NCBI GenBank assembly: GCA_035373905.1
Contig: DAOSOK010000050.1
Location: 1 to 32,989, forward strand
Source of the DNA: Candidatus Ozemobacteraceae bacterium
GTDB taxonomy: Bacteria > Muiribacteriota > Ozemobacteria > Ozemobacterales > Ozemobacteraceae
Length of the DNA stretch: 32,989 nucleotides
Reading direction: 5' to 3'
The notes under the pieces were generated by a model. The model was not told the DNA's origin. It did no database searches and saw nothing but the letters and a program-made list of their open reading frames with translations. A program made the position numbers and the translations under genes. Of this stretch, positions 1 to 7,743 are shown one piece after another; within the stretch, counting starts at the first letter, position 1; every line of letters starts with the position of its first letter.

Positions 1-84
1 AGAAGCCATCAAGAAAATTATCTCTCCTCAAAATTGGTACGTCGGGAAAATGCGTTTCACGGGTGGGAAATATAACGCGTCGCC

Positions 85-139
85 CATTTTGACAGAATTT
101 TTCGAGCATTTTGACAGAAATGATACCAGTTCGACAGAA
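85..139. repeat. Three tandem 13-bp repeats, candidate transposase-binding phage end
   Basis: CATTTTGACAGAA occurs at 85-97 and again at 107-119, and a variant CAGTTCGACAGAA at 127-139. Repeat starts are 22 and 20 bp apart, about two helical turns. The array sits just outside the DNA methyltransferase, where Mu carries its right-end transposase sites beyond the modification gene mom. I infer a right-end-like array for the MuA-type protein encoded at the other side of the window. The exact phage terminus (expected to begin 5'-TG) is not resolved, and no matching array is seen at the right edge, where the other end would lie outside the window. Confidence 0.5.
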
Positions 140-162
140 AAAAAGCCCCGCGTGAGCGGGGC
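138..162 (-). terminator. Rho-independent terminator after the methyltransferase
   Basis: A perfect 7-bp stem (GCCCCGC at 145-151, GCGGGGC at 156-162) with a GTGA loop is followed, on the minus strand, by seven T residues (138-144). It lies 15 bp downstream of the methyltransferase stop codon and ends the leftward late transcript. Confidence 0.9.
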
Positions 163-176
163 GAAAGAGAGGAACA

Positions 177-944
177 TTAACCCAGGTTCTTCGGAACCAA
201 GAAATTGCAGATCAGAAGCTCGCTTGCTTCTTTCCCTTTATCCTTTGCAGCGCTGTAATTGAGCTTTGTTGTGACCATCTCGAAACCGGCAAACATCTCA
301 CGGACTTCGGGGCGATCATTCAGGCTCAGAATGCATTGCCCCTTGAGCTTTTGAAGGATGTTTCTGATTTTTTCAAAGTCTTCACGAGCGAACAGCCCTT
401 TGCCATAATCACCCTCGCATCCCCAATACGGCGGATCGATATAGAAAAGTGCTTCCTTGCGATCGAATTTTTCGATGCACTTTTCATAAGGGAGATTTTC
501 GAATATCACGTTCTCCAAACGTTGATGAGTCTCAATCAGACTCTCCTCTACTCTGGAGAGCGGAAAAGATTTCGCTCCAAAGCTGGGCGAACCCAGTTTC
601 CCCGCATATCCTCCCCTGAGAAGATAGTAGAGACGAACAGCACGCTGAATGTCGGTTAGCGACTCAGTATGAAGGGCCTTTTGTCGCTCAAATTCGTCCC
701 TGCTGATGATTGTCCATCTGACTTGTCGGATGAACTCTTCAATATGGTTTTGAACGACTCTGAAAAGGTTGATAACTTCCCCGTTAAGGTCGTTTAAAAT
801 CTCGATCTTGCTCACTGACTTTTCGAGCAAGATTGTTGCTGACCCTCCAAATACCTCGCAATAGAGCTCGTGCGGCGGCAGTAGTTTGACGATTGTCTTG
901 GCAAGAAGCCTTTTCCCGCCAAGATAGGGAACGAGTTTGGACAT
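177..944 (-). CDS. D12-class DNA adenine-N6 methyltransferase
   Basis: This 255-aa protein transfers a methyl group from S-adenosylmethionine to adenine in DNA. Near the N-terminus is YLGGKR (residues 7-12), followed by the SAM-binding motif EVFGGSATILL (30-40). The catalytic motif IV is DPPYW (170-174). Order and length fit the D12 (Dam-like, alpha) class. No restriction endonuclease gene is adjacent, so it is an orphan enzyme. It lies last in the late direction, next to the presumed phage end, a place equivalent to mom in Mu, which suggests it protects phage DNA against host restriction; that role is inference. The start ATG at 944 is preceded by GGGAG. The target sequence cannot be read from the protein. 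Confidence 0.92.
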   Translation of the reverse strand: MSKLVPYLGGKRLLAKTIVKLLPPHELYCEVFGGSATILLEKSVSKIEILNDLNGEVINLFRVVQNHIEEFIRQVRWTIISRDEFERQKALHTESLTDIQRAVRLYYLLRGGYAGKLGSPSFGAKSFPLSRVEESLIETHQRLENVIFENLPYEKCIEKFDRKEALFYIDPPYWGCEGDYGKGLFAREDFEKIRNILQKLKGQCILSLNDRPEVREMFAGFEMVTTKLNYSAAKDKGKEASELLICNFLVPKNLG

Positions 945-980
945 TTGAGCTCCCGATATAATATTTATGAAAAATATAAT

Positions 981-1004
981 GCGGGCTTACCCTTAATGAG
1001 CCGC
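981..1004 (-). terminator. Weak hairpin between the fibre gene and the methyltransferase
   Basis: GCGGGCT (981-987) and AGCCGC (999-1004) form an imperfect stem. On the minus strand it is followed by an AT-rich run containing TATATTTTTC. It may terminate or attenuate tail transcription before the methyltransferase. The rest of the 945-1040 gap is AT-rich and could hold a promoter for the methyltransferase, but I could not define one. Confidence 0.35.
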
Positions 1005-1040
1005 TTTCTCTCCTCCCCTCAACACCAACTCTTCATAGAA

Positions 1041-2552
1041 TCAGAACACATCCTGCTTGATCCATAGGCACGACATCGACACGGAGTCGCCCCTGGATCC
1101 GCTTTCATTCAGAAAACCGACTGCGTAGCAGTTATCAGGCAGCGGCTTATCGGAAAATCCCGTCTGCTTGTATGCAGCAAGATTTGCTATTTCGTTGTTT
1201 TTATATGTGTAGACATATATGTTATTGCCTGGATGGCTCGCTCTTAAAACTGCGATTTTACCGCCGTTATCCGAGACTGTAATGCGCCGCACTGGATAAC
1301 CGGGGGAGATGTCTGGATATCTCGTAGCCTCGTAAAGTCCGTTTGTTCCGTTAAATTTGTAGACCATGAAAAAAGGCTCGCGTGGCCCGACGCTAATAGC
1401 GATTGTGGAACCATCGCTGGATATATCCCCATGAGCGCCATAATTTTGAGAACCTGTGGATGGAACGCAATATAGTTGCGCCGGAGGTCTTAGACAAGAT
1501 TCGTAAGCCGATGCCACTTCAAAACGGTTATTTGTAGCGCTCCATGTCAATACGCCAAATCCCTCATACAAACAACACAGTAATACTTTATTGCCGTCTC
1601 CGGACATAGCTGCGAAGTTACCTTGGCCGCTTTCAGAGCCGCCGGACCAATACGATGACGCATTTCCTCTTTCGTATCTATTGTTCGTTTCGTTCCATAG
1701 ATAAGCGTATCTATAAGGTTGAGAATATCCTATTAAAAGGCGAGATAGGTCTGACGAACCTGAAAATACTATCGTATTATATGCTGGAGCCGCTGGAGCT
1801 TTGTCTGGATCTGCCGTTTTCTCATATCTCTGATTTGATTCATTCCACTTGTAAGACCACAGATACGGAGAAGTATTTGAATATACAATCAACTTGCTTC
1901 CGTCAGAAGTTAGCTTGCACATGCTGCAATAATCCGATGGTATCGAATCTGGATCGGTTGTTTTTTCATACCTATTATTTGATGAACTCCACTTATATGT
2001 TCTCAAATACGGAGACTGCATGAGCGATACGACTAGATACATACCATCATAAGAAAGAGCAAAATCAGAAATGTTATAGCCGACAGCCGTATCAATAGCG
2101 TTTGTTTGTTCGTATCTATCATTTGTTTCGTTCCATTTGAACGCATATATATATGGCGAAAAATAAGGATTTACGCCTACTAAATAATTGCCATCGCCGG
2201 AAAGACGTAACCCGTATGTATAATTTATTGCGTATGAACCATCATACGGGGCTGGAGATGTTCCGCTTATATCGTTCGTCTTGATCGGAAAATTTATTGC
2301 GCTTGGGTCTAAAATGCTTTTTCGAACGACAAATACGATATCCCCTGCCTCGCATGCTTCCGCAAGAGTCACAGTCTTTGGTGTTGTTCCCGTTATCTCT
2401 CCACCGCTCCCGCCGGTCGATATTGCTGCAATTTTTTCCGCGTAAGAGCGGAATGTGTCGCTCTCCGCCACGGATATCCCCTTCGCGATGATTGCTTGCC
2501 GAATAAGATCCTTTGTGTCACTCAGATAAGTCAGTTTGTCAATAATGCTCAT
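1041..2552 (-). CDS. Tail fibre with predicted seven-bladed beta-propeller
   Basis: This 503-aa protein is probably the receptor-binding fibre. Its N-terminus (residues 1-46, with IRQAIIAKG and FRSYAEKI) resembles a leader common to phage tail fibres. Residues about 113-460 hold seven repeats. Each has an SxDGxxL-type strand followed by YxxxWNxxNxRYExT; the conserved aromatic falls at 140, 188, 236, 286, 337, 400 and 450, a spacing of about 50 residues (63 once). Seven such units suggest a closed beta-propeller. The coding DNA from about 1050 to 2350 is visibly richer in A and T than the rest of the phage, so the module was probably acquired separately. It overlaps the upstream gene by ATGA. 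No fibre-assembly chaperone is seen beside it. Confidence 0.75.
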   Translation of the reverse strand: MSIIDKLTYLSDTKDLIRQAIIAKGISVAESDTFRSYAEKIAAISTGGSGGEITGTTPKTVTLAEACEAGDIVFVVRKSILDPSAINFPIKTNDISGTSPAPYDGSYAINYTYGLRLSGDGNYLVGVNPYFSPYIYAFKWNETNDRYEQTNAIDTAVGYNISDFALSYDGMYLVVSLMQSPYLRTYKWSSSNNRYEKTTDPDSIPSDYCSMCKLTSDGSKLIVYSNTSPYLWSYKWNESNQRYEKTADPDKAPAAPAYNTIVFSGSSDLSRLLIGYSQPYRYAYLWNETNNRYERGNASSYWSGGSESGQGNFAAMSGDGNKVLLCCLYEGFGVLTWSATNNRFEVASAYESCLRPPAQLYCVPSTGSQNYGAHGDISSDGSTIAISVGPREPFFMVYKFNGTNGLYEATRYPDISPGYPVRRITVSDNGGKIAVLRASHPGNNIYVYTYKNNEIANLAAYKQTGFSDKPLPDNCYAVGFLNESGSRGDSVSMSCLWIKQDVF

Positions 2553-2998
2553 ATCGTCTCTCCTAGTATGCTATTCGCAAGCGCATCGGCAGATGCTAAA
2601 GCAGATACAACCATGTCTTCTTCCGCTATTTCATCAACGCCAGACGTATCAAGCGTGGCCGGTTCGGCCACATTAAGTATGATCTCCCCGTTGACTTCGT
2701 TGGCTTTCGCAGATATAGCGGTAACTTTTGTTTTCACGACTTCAGCGGCTTCAAGTTCAGTCATAAAGTCAGCCTCCCCGAATGGAACAAACAGATTTCC
2801 GGACGAATCGACGGCTACTTCAACGGATTCCGTCGTGCGGGCCTTTGCCTTGACACCGCCAAGGATCGACGCCGTGGCGATCGGCAGGGTGTATGTTCCT
2901 CCGCTGCTCCCGCCTCCGCCGCCCTCGAACGGGTTTACCCCGACGTATTGCAGAGCAGATGCTGGGTCTGTTGGCGTTGTTGGTGCTGGTAGACTCAT
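2549..2998 (-). CDS. Small tail-fibre-like protein
   Basis: This 149-aa protein has a glycine/serine-rich linker at residues 27-34. It is followed by TASILGGVKA and an SSGNLFVP segment, short motifs frequent in phage tail fibre stalks. The remainder is acidic and alanine-rich. It lies between the large tail tip protein and the propeller fibre, overlapping the latter by ATGA, so it may link the fibre to the tip. That role is inferred from position. No enzymatic motif is visible. Confidence 0.6.
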   Translation of the reverse strand: MSLPAPTTPTDPASALQYVGVNPFEGGGGGSSGGTYTLPIATASILGGVKAKARTTESVEVAVDSSGNLFVPFGEADFMTELEAAEVVKTKVTAISAKANEVNGEIILNVAEPATLDTSGVDEIAEEDMVVSALASADALANSILGETI

Positions 2999-3006
2999 TT
3001 TTCACC

Positions 3007-6000
3007 TCACGATGCCAAGGTCTGCTGGATCGTTCCGGACACGCTTCCGGTGCTGATAGAGGCTTGAGCAAATGCGGCTTCGATAATGGCTGCATAGCCC
3101 CAGCCCCAGTTCGTCGTGGTTTCTCCGATCACGATGTAGTATTTATTGGGTGTTTCGTCAGACCTGTAAAATCGCAGTTTCAGACGTTCATTTGCAGTAT
3201 CCCCAACCAATACATTCTTCCAGCAGTCTGTGCCCCAGCCGTTTTTCACATTGAGGCTGCACCCGAACTCGATTACAGTGCCCGGCAGGGTCATCTTGAC
3301 GAAGACCATATTTGATGGTGCATCGGATATACAAAAATAGTTTGATATATATATTTTGATCTGCCCTGTGAATCCGCCCAACACCGATCCTAGCCCGCAC
3401 CAGCCGCCTGACGGAGACACCACGATTGCTCCAGTCCGTATTTCACCAGAAAATGATCCAGATGCCGCACTGATATCGCCCGCAAACCGTGCATTCCCGC
3501 TCGAATCTATAGCGAACTTTTTTGATTGAATTACGCCAGTATTAAGGTCGATCATGGTCCCACCTGTCGAAAAATCGCCTGACGTGTATGCGTAGTTCAG
3601 ACTGCGAAGCAACCCGGTGAAAATGCGGTCAGCCGTGATCGTCCCCTGCTCCCGACCTACCCAGAACGTCGCTTCGGAAGCCAGCTCGAACTGGACTGCG
3701 GAAACGACCATATTTGCACCGTATCCCGATACGGGGGTGTGAGCTGGAAGCATGACGTAGAGAATGGCGTAGGTGGCAGTCTCCGGGGCTGTCCCTGAGA
3801 CGTAAAATCGACCCGGTGCATCGTTTGTGGCGGCTTCCTGTGAGATGTATCCGGCTGATGATCGCCATTCGATGATGAGATCGTATGGCGGCACAACATC
3901 GGTGGGAACCGCATCATCTCGCGTGACATGGACGGAGAAACAATACGGTTCGTTCGGCTTGACGGTGACGTTCTGCGCCAGCCAGAGCCGGTTTCCGGTG
4001 GACGCAGCAAACGGGCGCATTTTGATCCCTTTGCCGGTCATGACAAGCGTCGGCTTGTTCGTAGCAGTCAAGACGCTGACACCGTTCACCGGAATAGCCG
4101 CGTCCCCGGCGATAGTCCATCGACCGACGACGGCTTCCGTTGCCGTGCCGTCCATCGCGAACGCGTTTTGAAAATCAAGAAAGGACGGATCTTCGATCAA
4201 ATTTTTTCCCAACGCAGCGAGCTGAGAAACAGCAGCAACAGCCGCCGAAAGGCGAGCCGTGTCCAGTATCCCGGTGGTGATCTTTTCGGCGGCGAGGTTC
4301 GCGACGTGCGCGTTCCCGATGATCCCTTCCGCGATCTGGATGGCGGAAGTGATTATGGCTTCGTTCGCGATCAGGATGTCCGCCGTGAGGACTTCCCGGA
4401 GGCGGGCCTTCTGGATCTCGACGACGACCCCTGCGGTCGCGTCGTCGTTGCATGTAAACGCGGGGCCGATATACCGCGTGCCGGGCGGGACAGTCGCAAA
4501 TGTCTTGCTGAACTCGGTCCACGTCGACGTCGCCGCGATGGCGCTGTCCTGTGCGGAAGTCGTCCCGAGAAGCGTCTTTGCACCGTCATAGAAGGCGAAG
4601 CCCAGACCGTGTGAGCCGCCGCCGGTTGCCCGGAAGAACGCGGTCAGGACATATTTTCGCGTCGAATCGTAGGGAGCAAGCCCATCGAGCGCAACACCGA
4701 ACACGACCCGCTCGCCGGAGGTCGTTTTGAACTCGGTGCCGCCAGCGATACCGTCCGTCACCGGCGCGAAATGCGCTGGATCGGCAACAGCCCCGGCAAG
4801 GTCGTTACTCCATGCCGTCGTGTCCTCGAAATACGGGTCGGTATTCAGGGCGTCAGCCGGGGTCAGCTTTCGCAGGATGTCAGCCGCGAGAATCCTCGCT
4901 CCGCGCACCGGAGCGGACGCTTCGGACGCATCGCCGATGTTCTTCCAGCAGTCATACGAGCGCGCGAAGTATCTATAATCCTGCGAATAATTCGGGAGAT
5001 GGTCAGAGTATTCCGCGACACCATCGCGGCTCGAAACGGACGCTAGGTATTCCGCGTCCGCGATGTTCACGGTTGTCCCTCGGTAGACTCGGAACCCGGC
5101 GAGGTCGGCAGGCGGATTCTGAAGGCTGATCTTGAGACTTGCGAATGTAAATTTCGAAGTCGCAACGACTGTCGGAATGCCCGGGGCAACCCTATCGCCG
5201 GCCGTCGTAATGCTCGCCGTTGCCGACTCTGAGTTTCCCCCCGTGTTTATCGCCGTCAGGCGATACGTATAAAGATGTCCTGGTTTGCAGGGCTCGTGTC
5301 GGAATGACCCGGCATTGCTCACTGCGCCGATATCGACCCACGATTGCGGCGACGCACCATCCCCAACTTCGACTCTGACGATAATCGCGTTGGCAACCGG
5401 CGTATATGTACCGATTACGTATACTATGCATGTCCCATCCTCTTGGCTTGTGAGACCGGACTGCAGTTCAATCCCGACCGGCTTCAACGGTGAGATGGGA
5501 AGAGGCGCGGCGCGGACGATCGGATCGAGGCTCGGGTCGGTCGTCGATTCGGGGGTAGTGGTATTGAAGATCGCGTCGTCATACGAGCGCAGTTCGACTC
5601 TTGATTCGTCGGTCCCCTGGGAAAGCGACGTGACACGGAAAAGACGGCCATTCGGGAATTCCGGCACCCTGATCGTGACGACCTCGTCCTCTTCGAGGGT
5701 GCGAGTGCCGACGGCCACATCCGGCGTCTGGATCTGCATGCGCAGCTCGCCGTATTTCTCGATGTTCGCGACGTAATCGGCGATCGCGTTGCCGGTCGTG
5801 TGGTCTCTGACGAGATGCTGCTCGAGAAGGTTTTCCTCCTCGCCGATCGTGCCGATCGTCCGCGTCGCCGAGCCCAGGAACTGCTTCGTGATGAAATCCG
5901 CTCGGTAGTCCACCCGCGCCCGCTTGTGACGCAGGGTTGAATCACCCGGCCAGAAGGAATACAACAGGATGTTGTTCTCGTCATACTCCTTCACGCTGTC

Positions 6001-7005
6001 GGTGGCCACATCGACGCGCAGCCGCCATTTCCCGGCCGGCTTGTCCAGGCGCAGTCTGCCGCCCAGGCACATCTGCGACAACCAGTAACTCGACAGCGCC
6101 GCCTGCGACATCATGCCGTCAAGATGCAGACCGAGCGTGTCGCAATCGAGAATCGCCTGGTCGAAGCTCGCGGTGTCGATCGAATCAGCCGGCTCGCCCA
6201 GGCCCCAGCCGCACGCCCCCGTATCGGCCGTCGTCAGATACGCCCGGATCACCCGGGCCGCGTTCCGGCCCTCGGCCTCGGTCGAGCCGATTTCGAGCCC
6301 GACCAGCTCGGCGCTGATCTCGGGCCATGCTCCGTTCGAGTCGCGCGGATCGGCGTCGAACTTCACACAGACCAGTCCCGGCCAGATTGCCTGATCAGCC
6401 GTCCCCAAATACGTCGTAAAACCGGTTGTAATGGCCTTTCGATCGCTCTTTACGCGCACGAATGACCGGCATTTGCCCACGCAAAACGCCCAGGTGAACC
6501 CCGCTCGATCGATCAGAATGCCCGAGACGGGTATCGGGTCGCTCGTCGTTCCGCCGATGACCGTCGGAATCGTGGTGTTGACCGCGTCGCGAGAGGCACC
6601 GGTGAACGTGACCAGGCGCACGGTTTCATCAGGCACCTGGCGTTTGAACACGGCAAGCGTGTCCTGACCGGCCCTGATGCTCAGCAACCCGTTACTGCCC
6701 TGTTCCCAGGCCTTGATGATGCCGTTCCAGCTGCCATCGATCCCGGTCACTTCGATCTCGACGGCACTGTCGGTCAGGGCATCGTTCAGCGACTCATCAA
6801 CGACGCCGATGTATCGCTCGGCATTCCAGACGTTCAGCGTTTGCGTCGTCGTGGGAATCCCGTTCTCCGTTGCTCGCGCCGCCCGCTCGATCGGTACGGT
6901 GTTCGTGAGAATCGGTCGCCACGCGAAGCCGGAATGCTCGGTCGGCCCGTCTGAAACCCGGTATACCGCCCCGCCTGGTGCCGTGATCTTGACGAATACG
7001 CTCAT
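3007..7005 (-). CDS. Large tail tip / host-specificity protein, J-like
   Basis: This 1332-aa structural protein is probably the central tail tip that contacts the cell. The N-terminal half has a phage tail baseplate-hub-like character. Around residues 510-720 are two fibronectin type III-like segments (for example LAGFRVYRGT). The C-terminal part holds MIDLNTGVIQSKKF and IDSSGNARFAGD, a motif set typical of the end of lambda J-type proteins, where it precedes host-specific variation. It overlaps the upstream distal tail gene in a TGATG junction. Length and position, directly before the fibre genes, fit the J family. Receptor specificity cannot be deduced. Confidence 0.75.
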   Translation of the reverse strand: MSVFVKITAPGGAVYRVSDGPTEHSGFAWRPILTNTVPIERAARATENGIPTTTQTLNVWNAERYIGVVDESLNDALTDSAVEIEVTGIDGSWNGIIKAWEQGSNGLLSIRAGQDTLAVFKRQVPDETVRLVTFTGASRDAVNTTIPTVIGGTTSDPIPVSGILIDRAGFTWAFCVGKCRSFVRVKSDRKAITTGFTTYLGTADQAIWPGLVCVKFDADPRDSNGAWPEISAELVGLEIGSTEAEGRNAARVIRAYLTTADTGACGWGLGEPADSIDTASFDQAILDCDTLGLHLDGMMSQAALSSYWLSQMCLGGRLRLDKPAGKWRLRVDVATDSVKEYDENNILLYSFWPGDSTLRHKRARVDYRADFITKQFLGSATRTIGTIGEEENLLEQHLVRDHTTGNAIADYVANIEKYGELRMQIQTPDVAVGTRTLEEDEVVTIRVPEFPNGRLFRVTSLSQGTDESRVELRSYDDAIFNTTTPESTTDPSLDPIVRAAPLPISPLKPVGIELQSGLTSQEDGTCIVYVIGTYTPVANAIIVRVEVGDGASPQSWVDIGAVSNAGSFRHEPCKPGHLYTYRLTAINTGGNSESATASITTAGDRVAPGIPTVVATSKFTFASLKISLQNPPADLAGFRVYRGTTVNIADAEYLASVSSRDGVAEYSDHLPNYSQDYRYFARSYDCWKNIGDASEASAPVRGARILAADILRKLTPADALNTDPYFEDTTAWSNDLAGAVADPAHFAPVTDGIAGGTEFKTTSGERVVFGVALDGLAPYDSTRKYVLTAFFRATGGGSHGLGFAFYDGAKTLLGTTSAQDSAIAATSTWTEFSKTFATVPPGTRYIGPAFTCNDDATAGVVVEIQKARLREVLTADILIANEAIITSAIQIAEGIIGNAHVANLAAEKITTGILDTARLSAAVAAVSQLAALGKNLIEDPSFLDFQNAFAMDGTATEAVVGRWTIAGDAAIPVNGVSVLTATNKPTLVMTGKGIKMRPFAASTGNRLWLAQNVTVKPNEPYCFSVHVTRDDAVPTDVVPPYDLIIEWRSSAGYISQEAATNDAPGRFYVSGTAPETATYAILYVMLPAHTPVSGYGANMVVSAVQFELASEATFWVGREQGTITADRIFTGLLRSLNYAYTSGDFSTGGTMIDLNTGVIQSKKFAIDSSGNARFAGDISAASGSFSGEIRTGAIVVSPSGGWCGLGSVLGGFTGQIKIYISNYFCISDAPSNMVFVKMTLPGTVIEFGCSLNVKNGWGTDCWKNVLVGDTANERLKLRFYRSDETPNKYYIVIGETTTNWGWGYAAIIEAAFAQASISTGSVSGTIQQTLAS

Positions 7006-7736
7006 CAGACCACCTCATCCAACGTCATGGAATCGTCGGCATCCTCTGCCCATCGAATCGTACCGTCCGACTCATCTGGGCCGTAGACCAGCCAGACATC
7101 GGCAGGGCTGCCCAGATCGGCCGAGATCGCAGCGATGTCCCAGGTAAGCCGAAAACCCCGGATCGAGGCCCAGTCGTCGTTGATCGTCACGCCGAGCACC
7201 TGGCGTTTGATGGCGAGAGCCTTTTTCCGGACGCGGCCGCTGATGAACTGCTGCACAAGCTTTGGGGCAAGCACCCGACAACGGATCTCGCCGACCGTCG
7301 GAACCACCTCGGCAGACCCGAGAAGAAGATTTCCGAGCGCCGGCACGATCGGCTCCCCCGCGTCGAGCGTCTGACCGGCCGGAATCAACAGCCGGAACCA
7401 CCGCTGCGTGAATGTGCCCAGATCGAACCAGCCCTTGCGGTTCGCGATCCGGTCGAGGCCGAGGTTCGCCAGGATATTCACCGCCGGAGACGACCACTCG
7501 TTCGTCGCATTGCCCTGCAGCCGGCACACTGGAAAGTTCGCGTTGTTGAGGAACACCGTATCGATTGCCGGCGCGCCCGCGCCGCGATCGACGGTGACCC
7601 AGACGTCGCCTGCGTAGTCATTCACCCACCAGCGGAGGTTCGGTTCGATCGACTGAAGATTCGTGACCGGAAACTCGGCATTGGAGCCTGATGCGGCGAT
7701 GACGTTGAGGGAATCGAATTCTTTCAGCAGCTTCAT
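7005..7736 (-). CDS. Distal tail / tail tip assembly protein
   Basis: This 243-aa protein lies between the tape measure gene (7-bp gap) and the J-like gene (1-bp overlap), the usual place of a distal tail or tail tip assembly protein in siphophages. The sequence looks beta-rich and ends in a very acidic tail (ESDGTIRWAEDADD). I recognise no catalytic motif. The tail-tip assignment rests mainly on gene order. Confidence 0.5.
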   Translation of the reverse strand: MKLLKEFDSLNVIAASGSNAEFPVTNLQSIEPNLRWWVNDYAGDVWVTVDRGAGAPAIDTVFLNNANFPVCRLQGNATNEWSSPAVNILANLGLDRIANRKGWFDLGTFTQRWFRLLIPAGQTLDAGEPIVPALGNLLLGSAEVVPTVGEIRCRVLAPKLVQQFISGRVRKKALAIKRQVLGVTINDDWASIRGFRLTWDIAAISADLGSPADVWLVYGPDESDGTIRWAEDADDSMTLDEVV

Positions 7737-7743
7737 GCGTTCC

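Noticed and set aside
43..52. CGGGAAAATG occurs at 43-52 and 32971-32980, near both window ends, suggesting a target duplication or terminal repeat.
   Set aside because: Mu-type insertion gives 5-bp duplications flanked by TG...CA phage ends. Neither copy is placed that way, and the right copy is in a hairpin loop.
89..116. TTGACA motifs in the left array as -35 promoter boxes.
   Set aside because: No -10 box at 16-18 bp from either copy; the regular spacing fits a binding-site array better.
2..262. Open reading frame at the left edge that could be a host gene fragment interrupted by the prophage.
   Set aside because: It runs through the repeat array, the terminator and the antisense of the methyltransferase end. 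The first 50 bases may still be host or phage coding sequence, but nothing identifies it.
1041..2552. Repeats in the fibre gene as a diversity-generating retroelement target.
   Set aside because: No reverse transcriptase, template repeat or accessory gene is present in the window.
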